Shown here: positions 1-7,395 of the stretch, in pieces
How positions within the stretch are numbered: position 1 is the first letter of the stretch
Layout: each line of letters starts with the position of its first letter
Source: Leptolyngbya sp. FACHB-60
Lineage (GTDB): Bacteria; Cyanobacteriota; Cyanobacteriia; Phormidesmidales; Phormidesmidaceae
Reading direction: 5' to 3'
Assembly: GCF_014695775.1 (NCBI RefSeq)
Contig: NZ_JACJOX010000009.1
Coordinates: 1 to 59,105 of the forward strand
DNA length: 59,105 nucleotides
Notes under the pieces: generated by a model
Databases searched by the model: none
What the model was told of the DNA's origin: nothing
The model's input: only the letters and a program-made list of their open reading frames with translations
Position numbers and translations under genes: made by a program

Positions 1-63
1 ATTATTGATGCTGCCCCAGAGTTGGGGTTATCCTATGTTCCTGGTTTCTGGCCTGAAGCATAG
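1..63 (+). CDS. C-terminal end of a protein that begins outside the window
   Basis: Frame 1 is open from the first base to a TAG at 61-63 and encodes about 20 residues ending VPGFWPEA. The start lies outside the window. The family cannot be told from so few residues. It lies about 200 bases upstream of the Nudix gene on the same strand. The stretch 64-257 shows no other convincing gene. Confidence 0.35.
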   Translation: MIDAAPELGLSYVPGFWPEA

Positions 64-257
64 TACAGATCAAGACATGCTGCTACTGAGGGAGCGAGGC
101 TAAGCCGTTAGGCGTATTGCAGTTGTTGAGGCTGATCCTCAAGCGTTGGCAAAGCCGCTATGAAAGAGCATTGCTTCCTCCCCTTAGGCACGCTTAAGCA
201 ACTAGACTGTGCAGACTCACCTCCAAGAGGTGCCTGAACCAGCACCTACCTTAGACG

Positions 258-791
258 ATGATCGAACCCCAGATCTGCGCCCAAGCGATCGCATCTCACA
301 CCCCCTTTGACCCATCAGAGGCCCAGGCGATCGTCGCCACGCTGGCATTCCTGGAGGAACACGATCGCTTTTGGCAACGAGACAACTACGTTGGACACCT
401 CACTGCCTCAGCCTGGTTGGTCAATGCCGCAAAATCCCATGTGCTGCTGACCCATCACCGGAAGTTTAACCGCTGGCTTCAGGTGGGGGGGCATGTGGGC
501 GAAGAGGATGACTCCCTGTTAGCCGCAGCCCTGCGCGAGACCAGGGAGGAATCTGGTATCCAGGTAATTGAGCCTTTACAAACCACCATCTTCGACATCG
601 GCCACCACCCCATCAACACGGCTAAAGAGCCGCCCCATATGCATTACGACATCCGGTTTTTGCTCGTCGCCAAATCTATGAGCTATATAGTCTCTAAGGA
701 ATCTAACGACCTGGCCTGGATTCCCCTGGCAGAGGTGGCTACCGTCGGCAGCTCAACCGCTCTACAACGAATGGCCTATAAAACTTGCTAG
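258..791 (+). CDS. Nudix hydrolase
   Basis: This 177-residue protein should hydrolyse a nucleoside diphosphate linked to another moiety; the substrate cannot be read from sequence. The Nudix box is clear around residues 77-101: GGHVGEEDD followed by AALRETREESGI, which holds the REx2EE core that binds the metal. The spacing between the first glycine and RE is one residue longer than the usual GX5EX7RE, a small departure. It looks like a single-domain enzyme. It is followed by a hairpin terminator shared with convergent recA. No strong ribosome binding site precedes the ATG. The family is clear; the specific reaction is unknown. Confidence 0.85.
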   Translation: MIEPQICAQAIASHTPFDPSEAQAIVATLAFLEEHDRFWQRDNYVGHLTASAWLVNAAKSHVLLTHHRKFNRWLQVGGHVGEEDDSLLAAALRETREESGIQVIEPLQTTIFDIGHHPINTAKEPPHMHYDIRFLLVAKSMSYIVSKESNDLAWIPLAEVATVGSSTALQRMAYKTC

Positions 792-843
792 CGATCGCCC
801 TCTTTGCCCTGGGCAATCTGAACCTAGGTAGATGCCATTTACT

Positions 844-893
844 AAAAAGCCCCCGCTGCAAGCTCGTTGAGTAGCCACAGCAGGGGTTTTCTT
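844..893 (-). terminator. terminator downstream of recA
   Basis: Read on the minus strand, CCCCTGCTG pairs with CAGCGGGGG around a loop of about 18 bases, and a CTTTTT tract follows. It sits between the convergent Nudix gene and recA. The plus-strand reading also ends in a TTTTC tract, so it may work in both directions. Confidence 0.7.
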
Positions 894-919
894 TGGTAAG
901 GAACTGGGGCTAAGCGCCT

Positions 920-2011
920 TTATTCGTCCTCATCCAGGTAAGCGGCTTCCTCTTCAGCCTCTACCTCAATCTCTACATCCGTGACGTCCACAGCAGCGCC
1001 ACCAATTTCTAGTTTCTCGCGCACCTGAGCTTCTACCTTTTGGGCAAACTCGGCATCCTCTTGTAGTCGCTGGATCGTGTTCTCGCGCCCCTGGCCAACG
1101 TTGTTGCCCTCATAGCTGTACCAGGCCCCTTTGCGAACGATTACCCCATGCTGTTCGGCCAGGTCAACCAGACAGCCCATCGTAGAAATGCCTTGGCCAA
1201 AGAGAATGTCAAATTCCCCAATGCGGAAGGGCGGGGCCACCTTGTTCTTAGCTACTTTGACCTTGGCCCGAATGCCGTACTCTTCAGTTCCCTTCTTCAG
1301 GGTTTGAATGCGGCGAATATCGAGGCGTACCGAGGCATAGAACTTCAGCGCGTTACCCCCGGTCGTGACTTCGGGGTTGCCATAGGAAATACCAATTTTC
1401 TGCCGCAGCTGGTTCAGGAAGATGACCGTACACTGCGACTTACCAATGCTGCCGGTGATCTTCCGCAGTGCCTGGCTCATCAGTCGGGCTTGAAGGCCCA
1501 CGTGGGTATCGCCCATTTCGCCTTCAATCTCGGCCCGTGGCACCAGCGCTGCAACCGAGTCTATTACCACGAGATCAACAGCCGAAGATCGCACCAGCTG
1601 ATCCACAACCTCCAGGCCCATCTCTCCAGTGTCAGGCTGGGACACCAGCAGTTCATCGACATTCACCCCTAGGGCAGCGGCATAAATCGGGTCGAGAGCG
1701 TGTTCTGCGTCTACAAAGGCGGCAACTCCACCCGCCTTCTGCACCTCAGCCAGAACGTGCAGGGCCACGGTAGTTTTACCCGAACTCTCAGGGCCATAGA
1801 TCTCAATCACCCGCCCTTTGGGTAAGCCACCGCCCAAGGCCAGGTCGAGGGTTAGTGCCCCGGTGGAAATGGTTTCAACCTTCATGCGGGAAGCATCGCC
1901 CAGGCGCATGATTGCCCCTTTGCCAAAGTTGCGTTCAATCTGGCCGAGCACCAGAGTCAGCGCCTTTTCTTTTTCGGTCTGCTCTTTGCTTCCGCCTTTC
2001 TTAGCCGCCAT
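920..2011 (-). CDS. recA: DNA recombinase RecA
   Basis: RecA forms filaments on single-stranded DNA, catalyses strand exchange and stimulates LexA self-cleavage. The chosen start (MAAKKGG) gives 363 residues and lies just behind a GAGG ribosome site. An upstream in-frame start at 2035 would add eight residues that look unlike the family. The Walker A motif GPESSGKTT is near residues 73-81, and [15 protein letters not shown] and [10 protein letters not shown] segments typical of RecA follow. The C-terminus is acidic ([17 protein letters not shown]), as in many RecA proteins. Nothing is missing. A LexA-type box lies about 70 bases upstream of the start. Confidence 0.98.
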   Translation of the reverse strand: MAAKKGGSKEQTEKEKALTLVLGQIERNFGKGAIMRLGDASRMKVETISTGALTLDLALGGGLPKGRVIEIYGPESSGKTTVALHVLAEVQKAGGVAAFVDAEHALDPIYAAALGVNVDELLVSQPDTGEMGLEVVDQLVRSSAVDLVVIDSVAALVPRAEIEGEMGDTHVGLQARLMSQALRKITGSIGKSQCTVIFLNQLRQKIGISYGNPEVTTGGNALKFYASVRLDIRRIQTLKKGTEEYGIRAKVKVAKNKVAPPFRIGEFDILFGQGISTMGCLVDLAEQHGVIVRKGAWYSYEGNNVGQGRENTIQRLQEDAEFAQKVEAQVREKLEIGGAAVDVTDVEIEVEAEEEAAYLDEDE

Positions 2012-2077
2012 AGTCGCCTCAGTGCTGTAGGACAAGACTCCTGAACCCCAGAACAGTTGTCTTCAGAGATTTAGTTT

Positions 2078-2091
2078 AGTACACTTGTTCC
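2078..2091. promoter_or_regulatory. LexA-type operator upstream of recA
   Basis: AGTACACTTGTTCC fits the published cyanobacterial LexA consensus RGTACNNNDGTWCB at every position. It lies between recA (minus strand) and the small gene at 2177 (plus strand), so either could be controlled. A second partial GAAC/GTTC pair lies nearby (gaacagttg). Confidence 0.6.
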
Positions 2092-2176
2092 AGAACGCAA
2101 TAGGTAGTTATCTATCTCAACCGGAATTACTGGAATTTAAGCCTCCAGTCCAGAATCAAGGAAGGAGGGTCAAGAT

Positions 2177-2401
2177 ATGGAAGACTCTTTAGTTCAACTC
2201 ATCGCCGTTTCTGACTGGATTGTGGCTGTTACCCATTGCCGTGCCACAGGATATTTTTGCTGGGTGATCACTCCAGAGTTGTCTGCCCTGACTGATGGCG
2301 AAACCTACTCCACTCGTGAATCTGCCCTGGCAGCGGGTCGTGGTTTAGTACAATGCTCCACCGGGCCAGAGATCGACTTCAGCCGCTGTCGTCTTTACTA
2401 A
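2177..2401 (+). CDS. small conserved-looking hypothetical protein
   Basis: This 74-residue protein has a very good ribosome site (GGAGGGTCAAGAT before the ATG), which supports it as a real gene. The sequence is mixed alpha/beta in character with four cysteines and a TYSTRESALAAGRGLV segment that resembles the short DUF-type proteins often found beside cyanobacterial housekeeping genes. No catalytic motif, signal peptide or membrane segment is visible. It is divergent from recA and shares that intergenic region, including the LexA-type box, so SOS control is possible. Function not recognised. Confidence 0.6.
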   Translation: MEDSLVQLIAVSDWIVAVTHCRATGYFCWVITPELSALTDGETYSTRESALAAGRGLVQCSTGPEIDFSRCRLY

Positions 2402-2450
2402 GACTAGCGACTGACCTCAAAATGGTGGAGTCGCTATCCCTTGACTGGCC

Positions 2451-3203
2451 ATGGTCAAAGACCTGCTGACGCTATACGAACCCATCAACACCCTCAAGCC
2501 CGTTGATGACGGCATCTGGATCGTGGATGGCCCCATTGTCAAAATGTCGATGTACGGCACGGCTATTCCCTTCACCACTCGAATGACGGTTGTGCGCCTA
2601 GGCAATGGCGGGCTGTGGTGCCATTCCCCCATAGAACTAACGCCTACTCTCAAAGCCGAGATCGACAACCTTGGCCCCGTCGAACATCTGGTATCGCCCA
2701 ACAAGATTCACTATGCCCACATTCAGAGCTGGGTAGATGCTTACCCTCAGGCGATCGCCTGGGCATCTCCAGGGGTGCGAGAGCGGGCTGACAGCCAGCA
2801 AATTCCAACGACTTTTCATGCTGACCTAGACGATGCGCCACCGCCGCAGTGGGCCACAGAAATTGACCAGGCAATCGTTCGCGGCAGTCGGTTCTTAGAT
2901 GAAGTGGTGTTCTTCCATCGGCAGAGCAAGACGCTGATCTTGACCGACCTGATTGAAAACGTTGAACCCGCCAAGATAGACAAAGCCTTTCGCTGGTTGA
3001 TTTACCTGGCTGGTATAGCCGACCCCAACGGTAAGGCTCCCCTGGATTTAAGGATGACGTTTTGGGGCCGTAAAGCTCAGGCGAGGAAAGGCTACGAACA
3101 GATGTTAGCTTGGGCACCCGAGAAGATTATTTTGGCCCACGGTCGCTGGTTTCCAGAGAACGGGGTGGCGGAGCTAGAACGGGCTTTTCAGTGGCTCAAG
3201 TAG
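2451..3203 (+). CDS. DUF4336 family protein (metallo-beta-lactamase-like)
   Basis: The 250-residue sequence has the layout I associate with DUF4336: an N-terminal GIWIVDGPIV strand, TRMTVVRLGNGGLWCHSPIELT, LVSPNKIHYAH and a C-terminal ILAHGRWF. The family has a metallo-beta-lactamase-like order of strands, with HSP/NKIHYAHI/AHGRWF standing in for metal-binding histidines, but its reaction is not established. It starts 49 bases after the small gene at 2177 and may be co-transcribed with it. It is complete, soluble and without a signal peptide. The enzyme function remains unknown. Confidence 0.7.
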   Translation: MVKDLLTLYEPINTLKPVDDGIWIVDGPIVKMSMYGTAIPFTTRMTVVRLGNGGLWCHSPIELTPTLKAEIDNLGPVEHLVSPNKIHYAHIQSWVDAYPQAIAWASPGVRERADSQQIPTTFHADLDDAPPPQWATEIDQAIVRGSRFLDEVVFFHRQSKTLILTDLIENVEPAKIDKAFRWLIYLAGIADPNGKAPLDLRMTFWGRKAQARKGYEQMLAWAPEKIILAHGRWFPENGVAELERAFQWLK

Positions 3204-3836
3204 TCCACGCTCAAACTCATAACTTGAACAAAGAACACTTGCACTGTATTGCTCTAACGAGTTTTCCCCAAAGTCAAATCCTCGTACACGCAGCTTTACA
3301 GGTGTTTTCCGCAATTGCGCTGAAGGAAATTTAACATTGTTCCCTCTGGGTTCCCTCCCCAGCGGAAGACTGTGCTGAGGGGCTGGCTAATAGACTTAAA
3401 AAGCTATTTCATCTTATTTCATCTACTACAAGGCCGGGGTGATGCTGATAGCGCCAGGGCAGATTGTTTGTGAATGAGGGCAGGCGCGAGATGACATGTG
3501 GCTGATGGATGCTATGAACTCGTTGAATCGACGGTTCAAGGTGGGGACTGTGCGCTGAGCCGATGAGGGATTGCAGTAAGGGTGGGGGATGCGAGTTGAA
3601 TGGCGATCGCCAAGGCTGACGACTCGGTGGGATGAGTTAGTGAGAGTAGATTAATTGTGAAATATTGATACTGATTAAAATTAAGCAATAAAAGATGGGA
3701 CTTTTTTGCAACCAGTTTTTCTCAAGAAGTGAGAGTTTTTTCAGTTTAGAGGGAAGAATAAAGACTAGGCTTAAACACCTATAGGTTATAAAAATGTTTA
3801 CGTTCTTTCCTAGTCAAGCAAAATAGAGGAAGCTGT
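3204..3836. other. 633-base intergenic stretch without a convincing gene
   Basis: No open frame here has a good start, ribosome site or protein-like composition. The first half is GC-balanced with one GCGATCGC site; from about 3650 it becomes strongly AT-rich and probably holds the promoter of the membrane protein at 3837. A weak GC hairpin lies around 3355-3382. Confidence 0.5.
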
Positions 3837-4394
3837 ATGAATCCAGAGAAATTTGATTTCAAGTCAGACGAGAGTGAAGCAAAAACTGCCAACAACGCTG
3901 ACCAAAGCAAACAATTTGACAATAATAAAAAAAATACACTAGATGACTTTAAAGATATTAAAAATGTGGATCCAGAATTTATTAGAATGTATTATGAGCA
4001 CCACTATGACAGAGTTTCTAAGCTTGAAGAGCAAGGGCTCATTATTACTAATGTAGCAATGACATTTAGTGTCGTAGTGTTTACATTTGGCTTTGGTAAC
4101 ATTCAAAGCCTAAATATCGTGACGGGAGTTTTACTTCCACTAACTATGATTTTTGTTAATGCTTTTGCAGTGGGCTACTTAATTGCATCTCGCAACTGGA
4201 TTAGTTCACACCGAAAAAGAGCTGAGCGTGTTCTTGAGATTTTTGCGAAAGATATTTATCTCCTTGATCGTGCAATTTTCAATTCTTACAAACCTGGCTT
4301 TATGGGAAGACATAAAGCCCAACTCTTTATTCACTATATTTTGATAGGTTTAGCCGTTGCACCAATAATCATATACCTGAGCAGCCTTATTTAA
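3837..4394 (+). CDS. membrane protein of unknown function, AT-rich
   Basis: The 185-residue protein has a charged, Asn/Lys/Asp-rich N-terminal half (residues 1-55). A segment YYEHHYDRVSKLEEQGL follows, then hydrophobic stretches at about residues 68-85, 90-112 and 165-184, suggesting three membrane segments. The order (helix with YxEHxxR, then membrane hairpin) resembles bacterial octameric membrane proteins of the RipA type, but this is only a resemblance. Codon use and base content are far more AT-rich than recA or the genes to the right, which suggests transfer. A ribosome site (GAGGAAGC) precedes the ATG. Confidence 0.6.
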   Translation: MNPEKFDFKSDESEAKTANNADQSKQFDNNKKNTLDDFKDIKNVDPEFIRMYYEHHYDRVSKLEEQGLIITNVAMTFSVVVFTFGFGNIQSLNIVTGVLLPLTMIFVNAFAVGYLIASRNWISSHRKRAERVLEIFAKDIYLLDRAIFNSYKPGFMGRHKAQLFIHYILIGLAVAPIIIYLSSLI

Positions 4395-4426
4395 ATTAAG
4401 ATATGGACCTTTCCTCTCCTGCGATT

Positions 4427-4454
4427 AGAGGCTCAGTGGATAAAGCGAGCCTCT
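4427..4454. terminator. hairpin after the membrane protein gene
   Basis: AGAGGCTC and GAGCCTCT form a perfect 8-bp stem around a 12-base loop. There is no T tract directly after it, but a second hairpin with a T tract follows at 4489. Confidence 0.4.
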
Positions 4455-4488
4455 GGCCATGACAGACTTGCACTTGAAATTTTGTAAT

Positions 4489-4523
4489 CTCCAAAACCAG
4501 CGGTAGTCTTGGAGGTTTTTTTT
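4489..4523 (+). terminator. rho-independent terminator
   Basis: CTCCAA pairs with TTGGAG around a 14-base loop and is followed by G and eight Ts. It should end plus-strand transcription from the membrane protein gene at 3837. Confidence 0.7.
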
Positions 4524-4703
4524 CTGATCTCCTTGATGACAGCATTTTGCCGACAGTAGGGATGGAAAAATTATGAAGTGTTAATGCTGTAATAGCATGG
4601 AAAATAAAGTGTGGATATTTTTCATGCTGACCAGTTCAATGATGTGAGTTTTGCTTAGGTAGAAGGGGAATGATGAATCTACCTTAATCCATAATTCTTC
4701 CTA

Positions 4704-5132
4704 ATGAAAAATCTAGTCTTGCAAGCACTAAAGTTTTCTCCTCTATTTTTCCTGTTACTAGGTGGAACTACGGTTAGTGCTCAAAGTCTGCCTCCTTATG
4801 CAGGCACAACCTGCTCTGCCTTTGCGACCCATCCAGAGGCTCAGTGGCATTACGCAATGGGCACCGCGCCATCTTCTGTGGACGACGACAGAGATGGTCT
4901 GGCCTGTGAGCATTTAACCAGTGCAATTAGAAGCGATGGCAGCCGAATCTTTAATAATCAGGCTAATCGTGGCAACGTGAGATACACGATGGAAGTTTGG
5001 CGAGTTAATGCCACTGATGTTTATCTACGCATTAAATCGAGCCAAGGAATGGATTTTACAACCCGTAGTTTTCCATCTGATCCAGCAGCCCGCGAGCACA
5101 TGAATACCTACTATCGAAATCTGCTCCGTTAA
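4704..5132 (+). CDS. exported protein with an Excalibur-like calcium-binding motif
   Basis: The 142-residue protein starts with a signal peptide (MKNLVLQALKFSPLFFLLLGGTTVSA, likely cut after VSA). The mature part carries CSAF...HPEAQWHY and DDDRDGLACE at about residues 60-69. This is the DxDxDGxxCE calcium-binding loop of the Excalibur family, with two cysteines placed to form a disulfide. It acts outside the cytoplasmic membrane, probably in the cell envelope; the partner is unknown. It lies 21 bases upstream of a CAP-domain gene, so the two exported proteins probably form an operon. The C-terminal 60 residues are not recognised. Confidence 0.75.
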   Translation: MKNLVLQALKFSPLFFLLLGGTTVSAQSLPPYAGTTCSAFATHPEAQWHYAMGTAPSSVDDDRDGLACEHLTSAIRSDGSRIFNNQANRGNVRYTMEVWRVNATDVYLRIKSSQGMDFTTRSFPSDPAAREHMNTYYRNLLR

Positions 5133-5153
5133 TACCTTCTTGATGAGAAGCAG

Positions 5154-5786
5154 ATGTCGAAGCACCGTCGTTCTAGTCGATCTGTAAGTCGCCGCCATCC
5201 TGTAGCCCAGCACCATTGGGCAGTGGTTCTCTCTGCCCTGGTGTTCGGCGGCTATGCCCTAGTGCAGCTTCACCAATTGTTCTTCCAAAGCAATGGTGCG
5301 GGTGGCCCTGGTTGGGCAATTGGACAACCTCAAACTCAGTGGAACTTCCGTTTAGGCAATCAGCCGCTGCCCGAACTTAGAGCGCTGGGGTTGGAGGTGG
5401 TGAACCGCGATCGACTGGCGAATGGTTTGCCACCGTTAGTAGAAGATCCGCTGCTCTCCCAGGTGGCCCAAAGACACGCAGAAGACATGCTGGCTCGTCA
5501 GTTCTATGACCACGTTAACCCCGATGGCCAAGATCCCTCAGCTCGCTTTACAGCAGCAGGGGGCCAGGTTGGGGCCGGGGAAAATATCATGCAGCAGAAG
5601 GGGACTATCCCGATGGCTCTGTCACTAGGTTTGATAGAGGAATACCAGCAGGGGTGGATGGAGAGCCCTGGCCACCGCGAGAACCTGCTGACTTCCCACT
5701 ACGCCACCTTTGGTTATGGCATCGTGGCATCGCCCACGGGGACAGAGATCTATGCAGTGCAGATGTTTAGCTTTCCGGCGCAGTAG
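5154..5786 (+). CDS. CAP (SCP/PR1) domain protein, membrane-anchored
   Basis: The 210-residue protein has a basic N-terminus, one membrane segment (about residues 22-42), and a CAP domain from about residue 80. The domain shows the usual LEVVNRDRLANGLPPL helix, HAEDMLARQFYDHVNPDG with the paired His/Glu region, GAGENI and the GHRENLL motif. Bacterial CAP proteins are secreted or surface proteins of varied role; none is proven here. It follows the Excalibur-type gene by 21 bases. The domain is complete. Confidence 0.85.
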   Translation: MSKHRRSSRSVSRRHPVAQHHWAVVLSALVFGGYALVQLHQLFFQSNGAGGPGWAIGQPQTQWNFRLGNQPLPELRALGLEVVNRDRLANGLPPLVEDPLLSQVAQRHAEDMLARQFYDHVNPDGQDPSARFTAAGGQVGAGENIMQQKGTIPMALSLGLIEEYQQGWMESPGHRENLLTSHYATFGYGIVASPTGTEIYAVQMFSFPAQ

Positions 5787-5800
5787 GCAAGGGTAAAGAC

Positions 5801-6823
5801 TCACTCTCCTACTATCTGCTTCCATTCCGCTAAAGCTAAGGCAACTAGATCCTCAAAGGAGTCAAGCTGTGGTCGATGGCCTAGCAGCGGCTCACAGAGA
5901 TTGGCATAGTCGCTATAGGAAAGCTTATAGCTATAGCGACTGCGACTTTTGCTCAGGTAAAAGAAAACGATTCTCTCTGTAAGCCATAGTGAAACACTGG
6001 CCCAGGCAAAACCTTTAGCTTTTCCCCTTATGTAGCTGTAGCCTGGCTGCTGAATCACCCGCTTTGGGTAAGGCAGCCTCAAATAAAGTTCGGGCAGTGT
6101 GCCTACATGGGTAGCCCAAAATTCTGCACACAGCTTGGTTTTATAGATTTCTTTCTCCCCCTTAGCCAAGCCGTATAGGGTTCGGCTCGTGAGGCCCACT
6201 TCCCTCATGCGCTCGTCAAACTCAAGGATTTGGAGTCGCAGGGCCGATACCACAGCGGCACTTTCTGGCTTTATCCCCTCTAGCCGCATCCGCAGAGACT
6301 TGGGTGGCCGCCCGATGACCCGCGCAGATGTTTGGAGCGCTGGTGCGGCCCCCGTGGTTTGGAGGTAAGGGTGAAAGCTGGGCTCTACCTCAACCGCTGT
6401 TTCTGCGGCTGAGTCAGCATGGACAAGCTGAAACCTGAAGCGCTCGCCATCGCCGATAATCGTGAAGCGGTAAAACTCGAAGTCGAGGCGGTTGTACTCT
6501 CGGTCGATGTGGTTGTGGGCGTGGAACGTAGGGGCGATCGCTACCAAGCGGATGGGCAGGCTGTAGTCTATCTGGTCGGGAAAAGGCTGGGCATGGCGCA
6601 GGCTGGCATAGTAGCGGGTGAGCTGCTGCACTACATAGCGATCTTCGATGTTCTTCAGTTCGAGGACAACAAGCTGCTGTTCTGAGGTAGTGGCTAGAAT
6701 GTCGCAGATTTGGCCCTTGATGCCATACTGGCGAGCTAGGGGCTCGAGTCCGAACAGCGCCCCTAAGTTGGCCCAGATGAATTCTTCTAGGTTGAACTCG
6801 GTTTTGAATGCCCAATCTGTCAT
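5801..6823 (-). CDS. NucS-like PD-(D/E)XK nuclease domain protein
   Basis: The chosen start (MTDWAFKTEF) gives 340 residues; an upstream start at 6868 would add 15. The N-terminal domain has a nuclease core: GQICDIL, then VVLELK, then QQLTRYYASL. The D...E-x-K order and the following Gln match PD-(D/E)XK nucleases of the NucS/DUF91 type. The C-terminal half is mixed helical and not recognised. Such enzymes cut DNA at mismatches or branched structures; the substrate here is unknown. It is convergent with the CAP gene, with only 14 bases between the stops. Confidence 0.6.
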   Translation of the reverse strand: MTDWAFKTEFNLEEFIWANLGALFGLEPLARQYGIKGQICDILATTSEQQLVVLELKNIEDRYVVQQLTRYYASLRHAQPFPDQIDYSLPIRLVAIAPTFHAHNHIDREYNRLDFEFYRFTIIGDGERFRFQLVHADSAAETAVEVEPSFHPYLQTTGAAPALQTSARVIGRPPKSLRMRLEGIKPESAAVVSALRLQILEFDERMREVGLTSRTLYGLAKGEKEIYKTKLCAEFWATHVGTLPELYLRLPYPKRVIQQPGYSYIRGKAKGFAWASVSLWLTERIVFFYLSKSRSRYSYKLSYSDYANLCEPLLGHRPQLDSFEDLVALALAEWKQIVGE

Positions 6824-6868
6824 AACTTCACTTGGTCTATGACTGGTCAGTCCCCTGACTTGCAGCAT

Positions 6869-7395
6869 ACCCGTGAGCCATCACCGATCGCATTAGTAGG
6901 GTAGGTCTTGTAAATTCGCTCTGTGCCCTCGACGGTGATCGCCTGTCAATGATGAGGGCATCCCCTAGCGGATTAACCTACCGCCGGGGTGCTCTTCAGC
7001 AGAGGTTCATTCTGATCAAGAGCTCCACCAAGCTAGCACAGCCAATCAGGGCCACAGCTAGGGGGAAGCCTGCTACTCTAGCCCCAGTGGAATTTCACTT
7101 CGGCCCCTGCGCGCTGGGGACTTTTGCTTTCCTGCCAGCGATCGCTGAGGCAACCCCAGCACAAACAGCACCTTCTCCCCATCGCTTCTGAATTGGTGGC
7201 GCATGGAGGGCTGCTGCAGGCGTTGATTCCATTGCTGCTGGATGAGCCAAGGGAGTCGAGCTTTCGCTATCACATAGAGAATGCTTCGGGTCAATGTTTG
7301 GGGTAAAGATTAATGGGTTTGAGGTAGTGGGGTTGATGGTGTAGAGCGTTTGGAAGGAGCAGGCTGAGAACATCGGTTACTTGTTCCCAGCCCTA
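6869..7395. other. 527-base stretch without a convincing gene
   Basis: Short open frames exist on both strands, but none has a ribosome site, a recognisable motif or a believable composition. The stretch separates the nuclease gene from the kinase-WYL gene and may be the remains of a lost gene. I see no repeats or structured RNA in it. Confidence 0.45.

Noticed and set aside
1148..1773. Long open frames on the plus strand inside recA
   Set aside because: They are mirror frames of a strong coding sequence and have no ribosome site or family.
6949..7373. Short frames on both strands between the nuclease and kinase-WYL genes
   Set aside because: No ribosome sites, no motif and poor composition; treated as non-coding.
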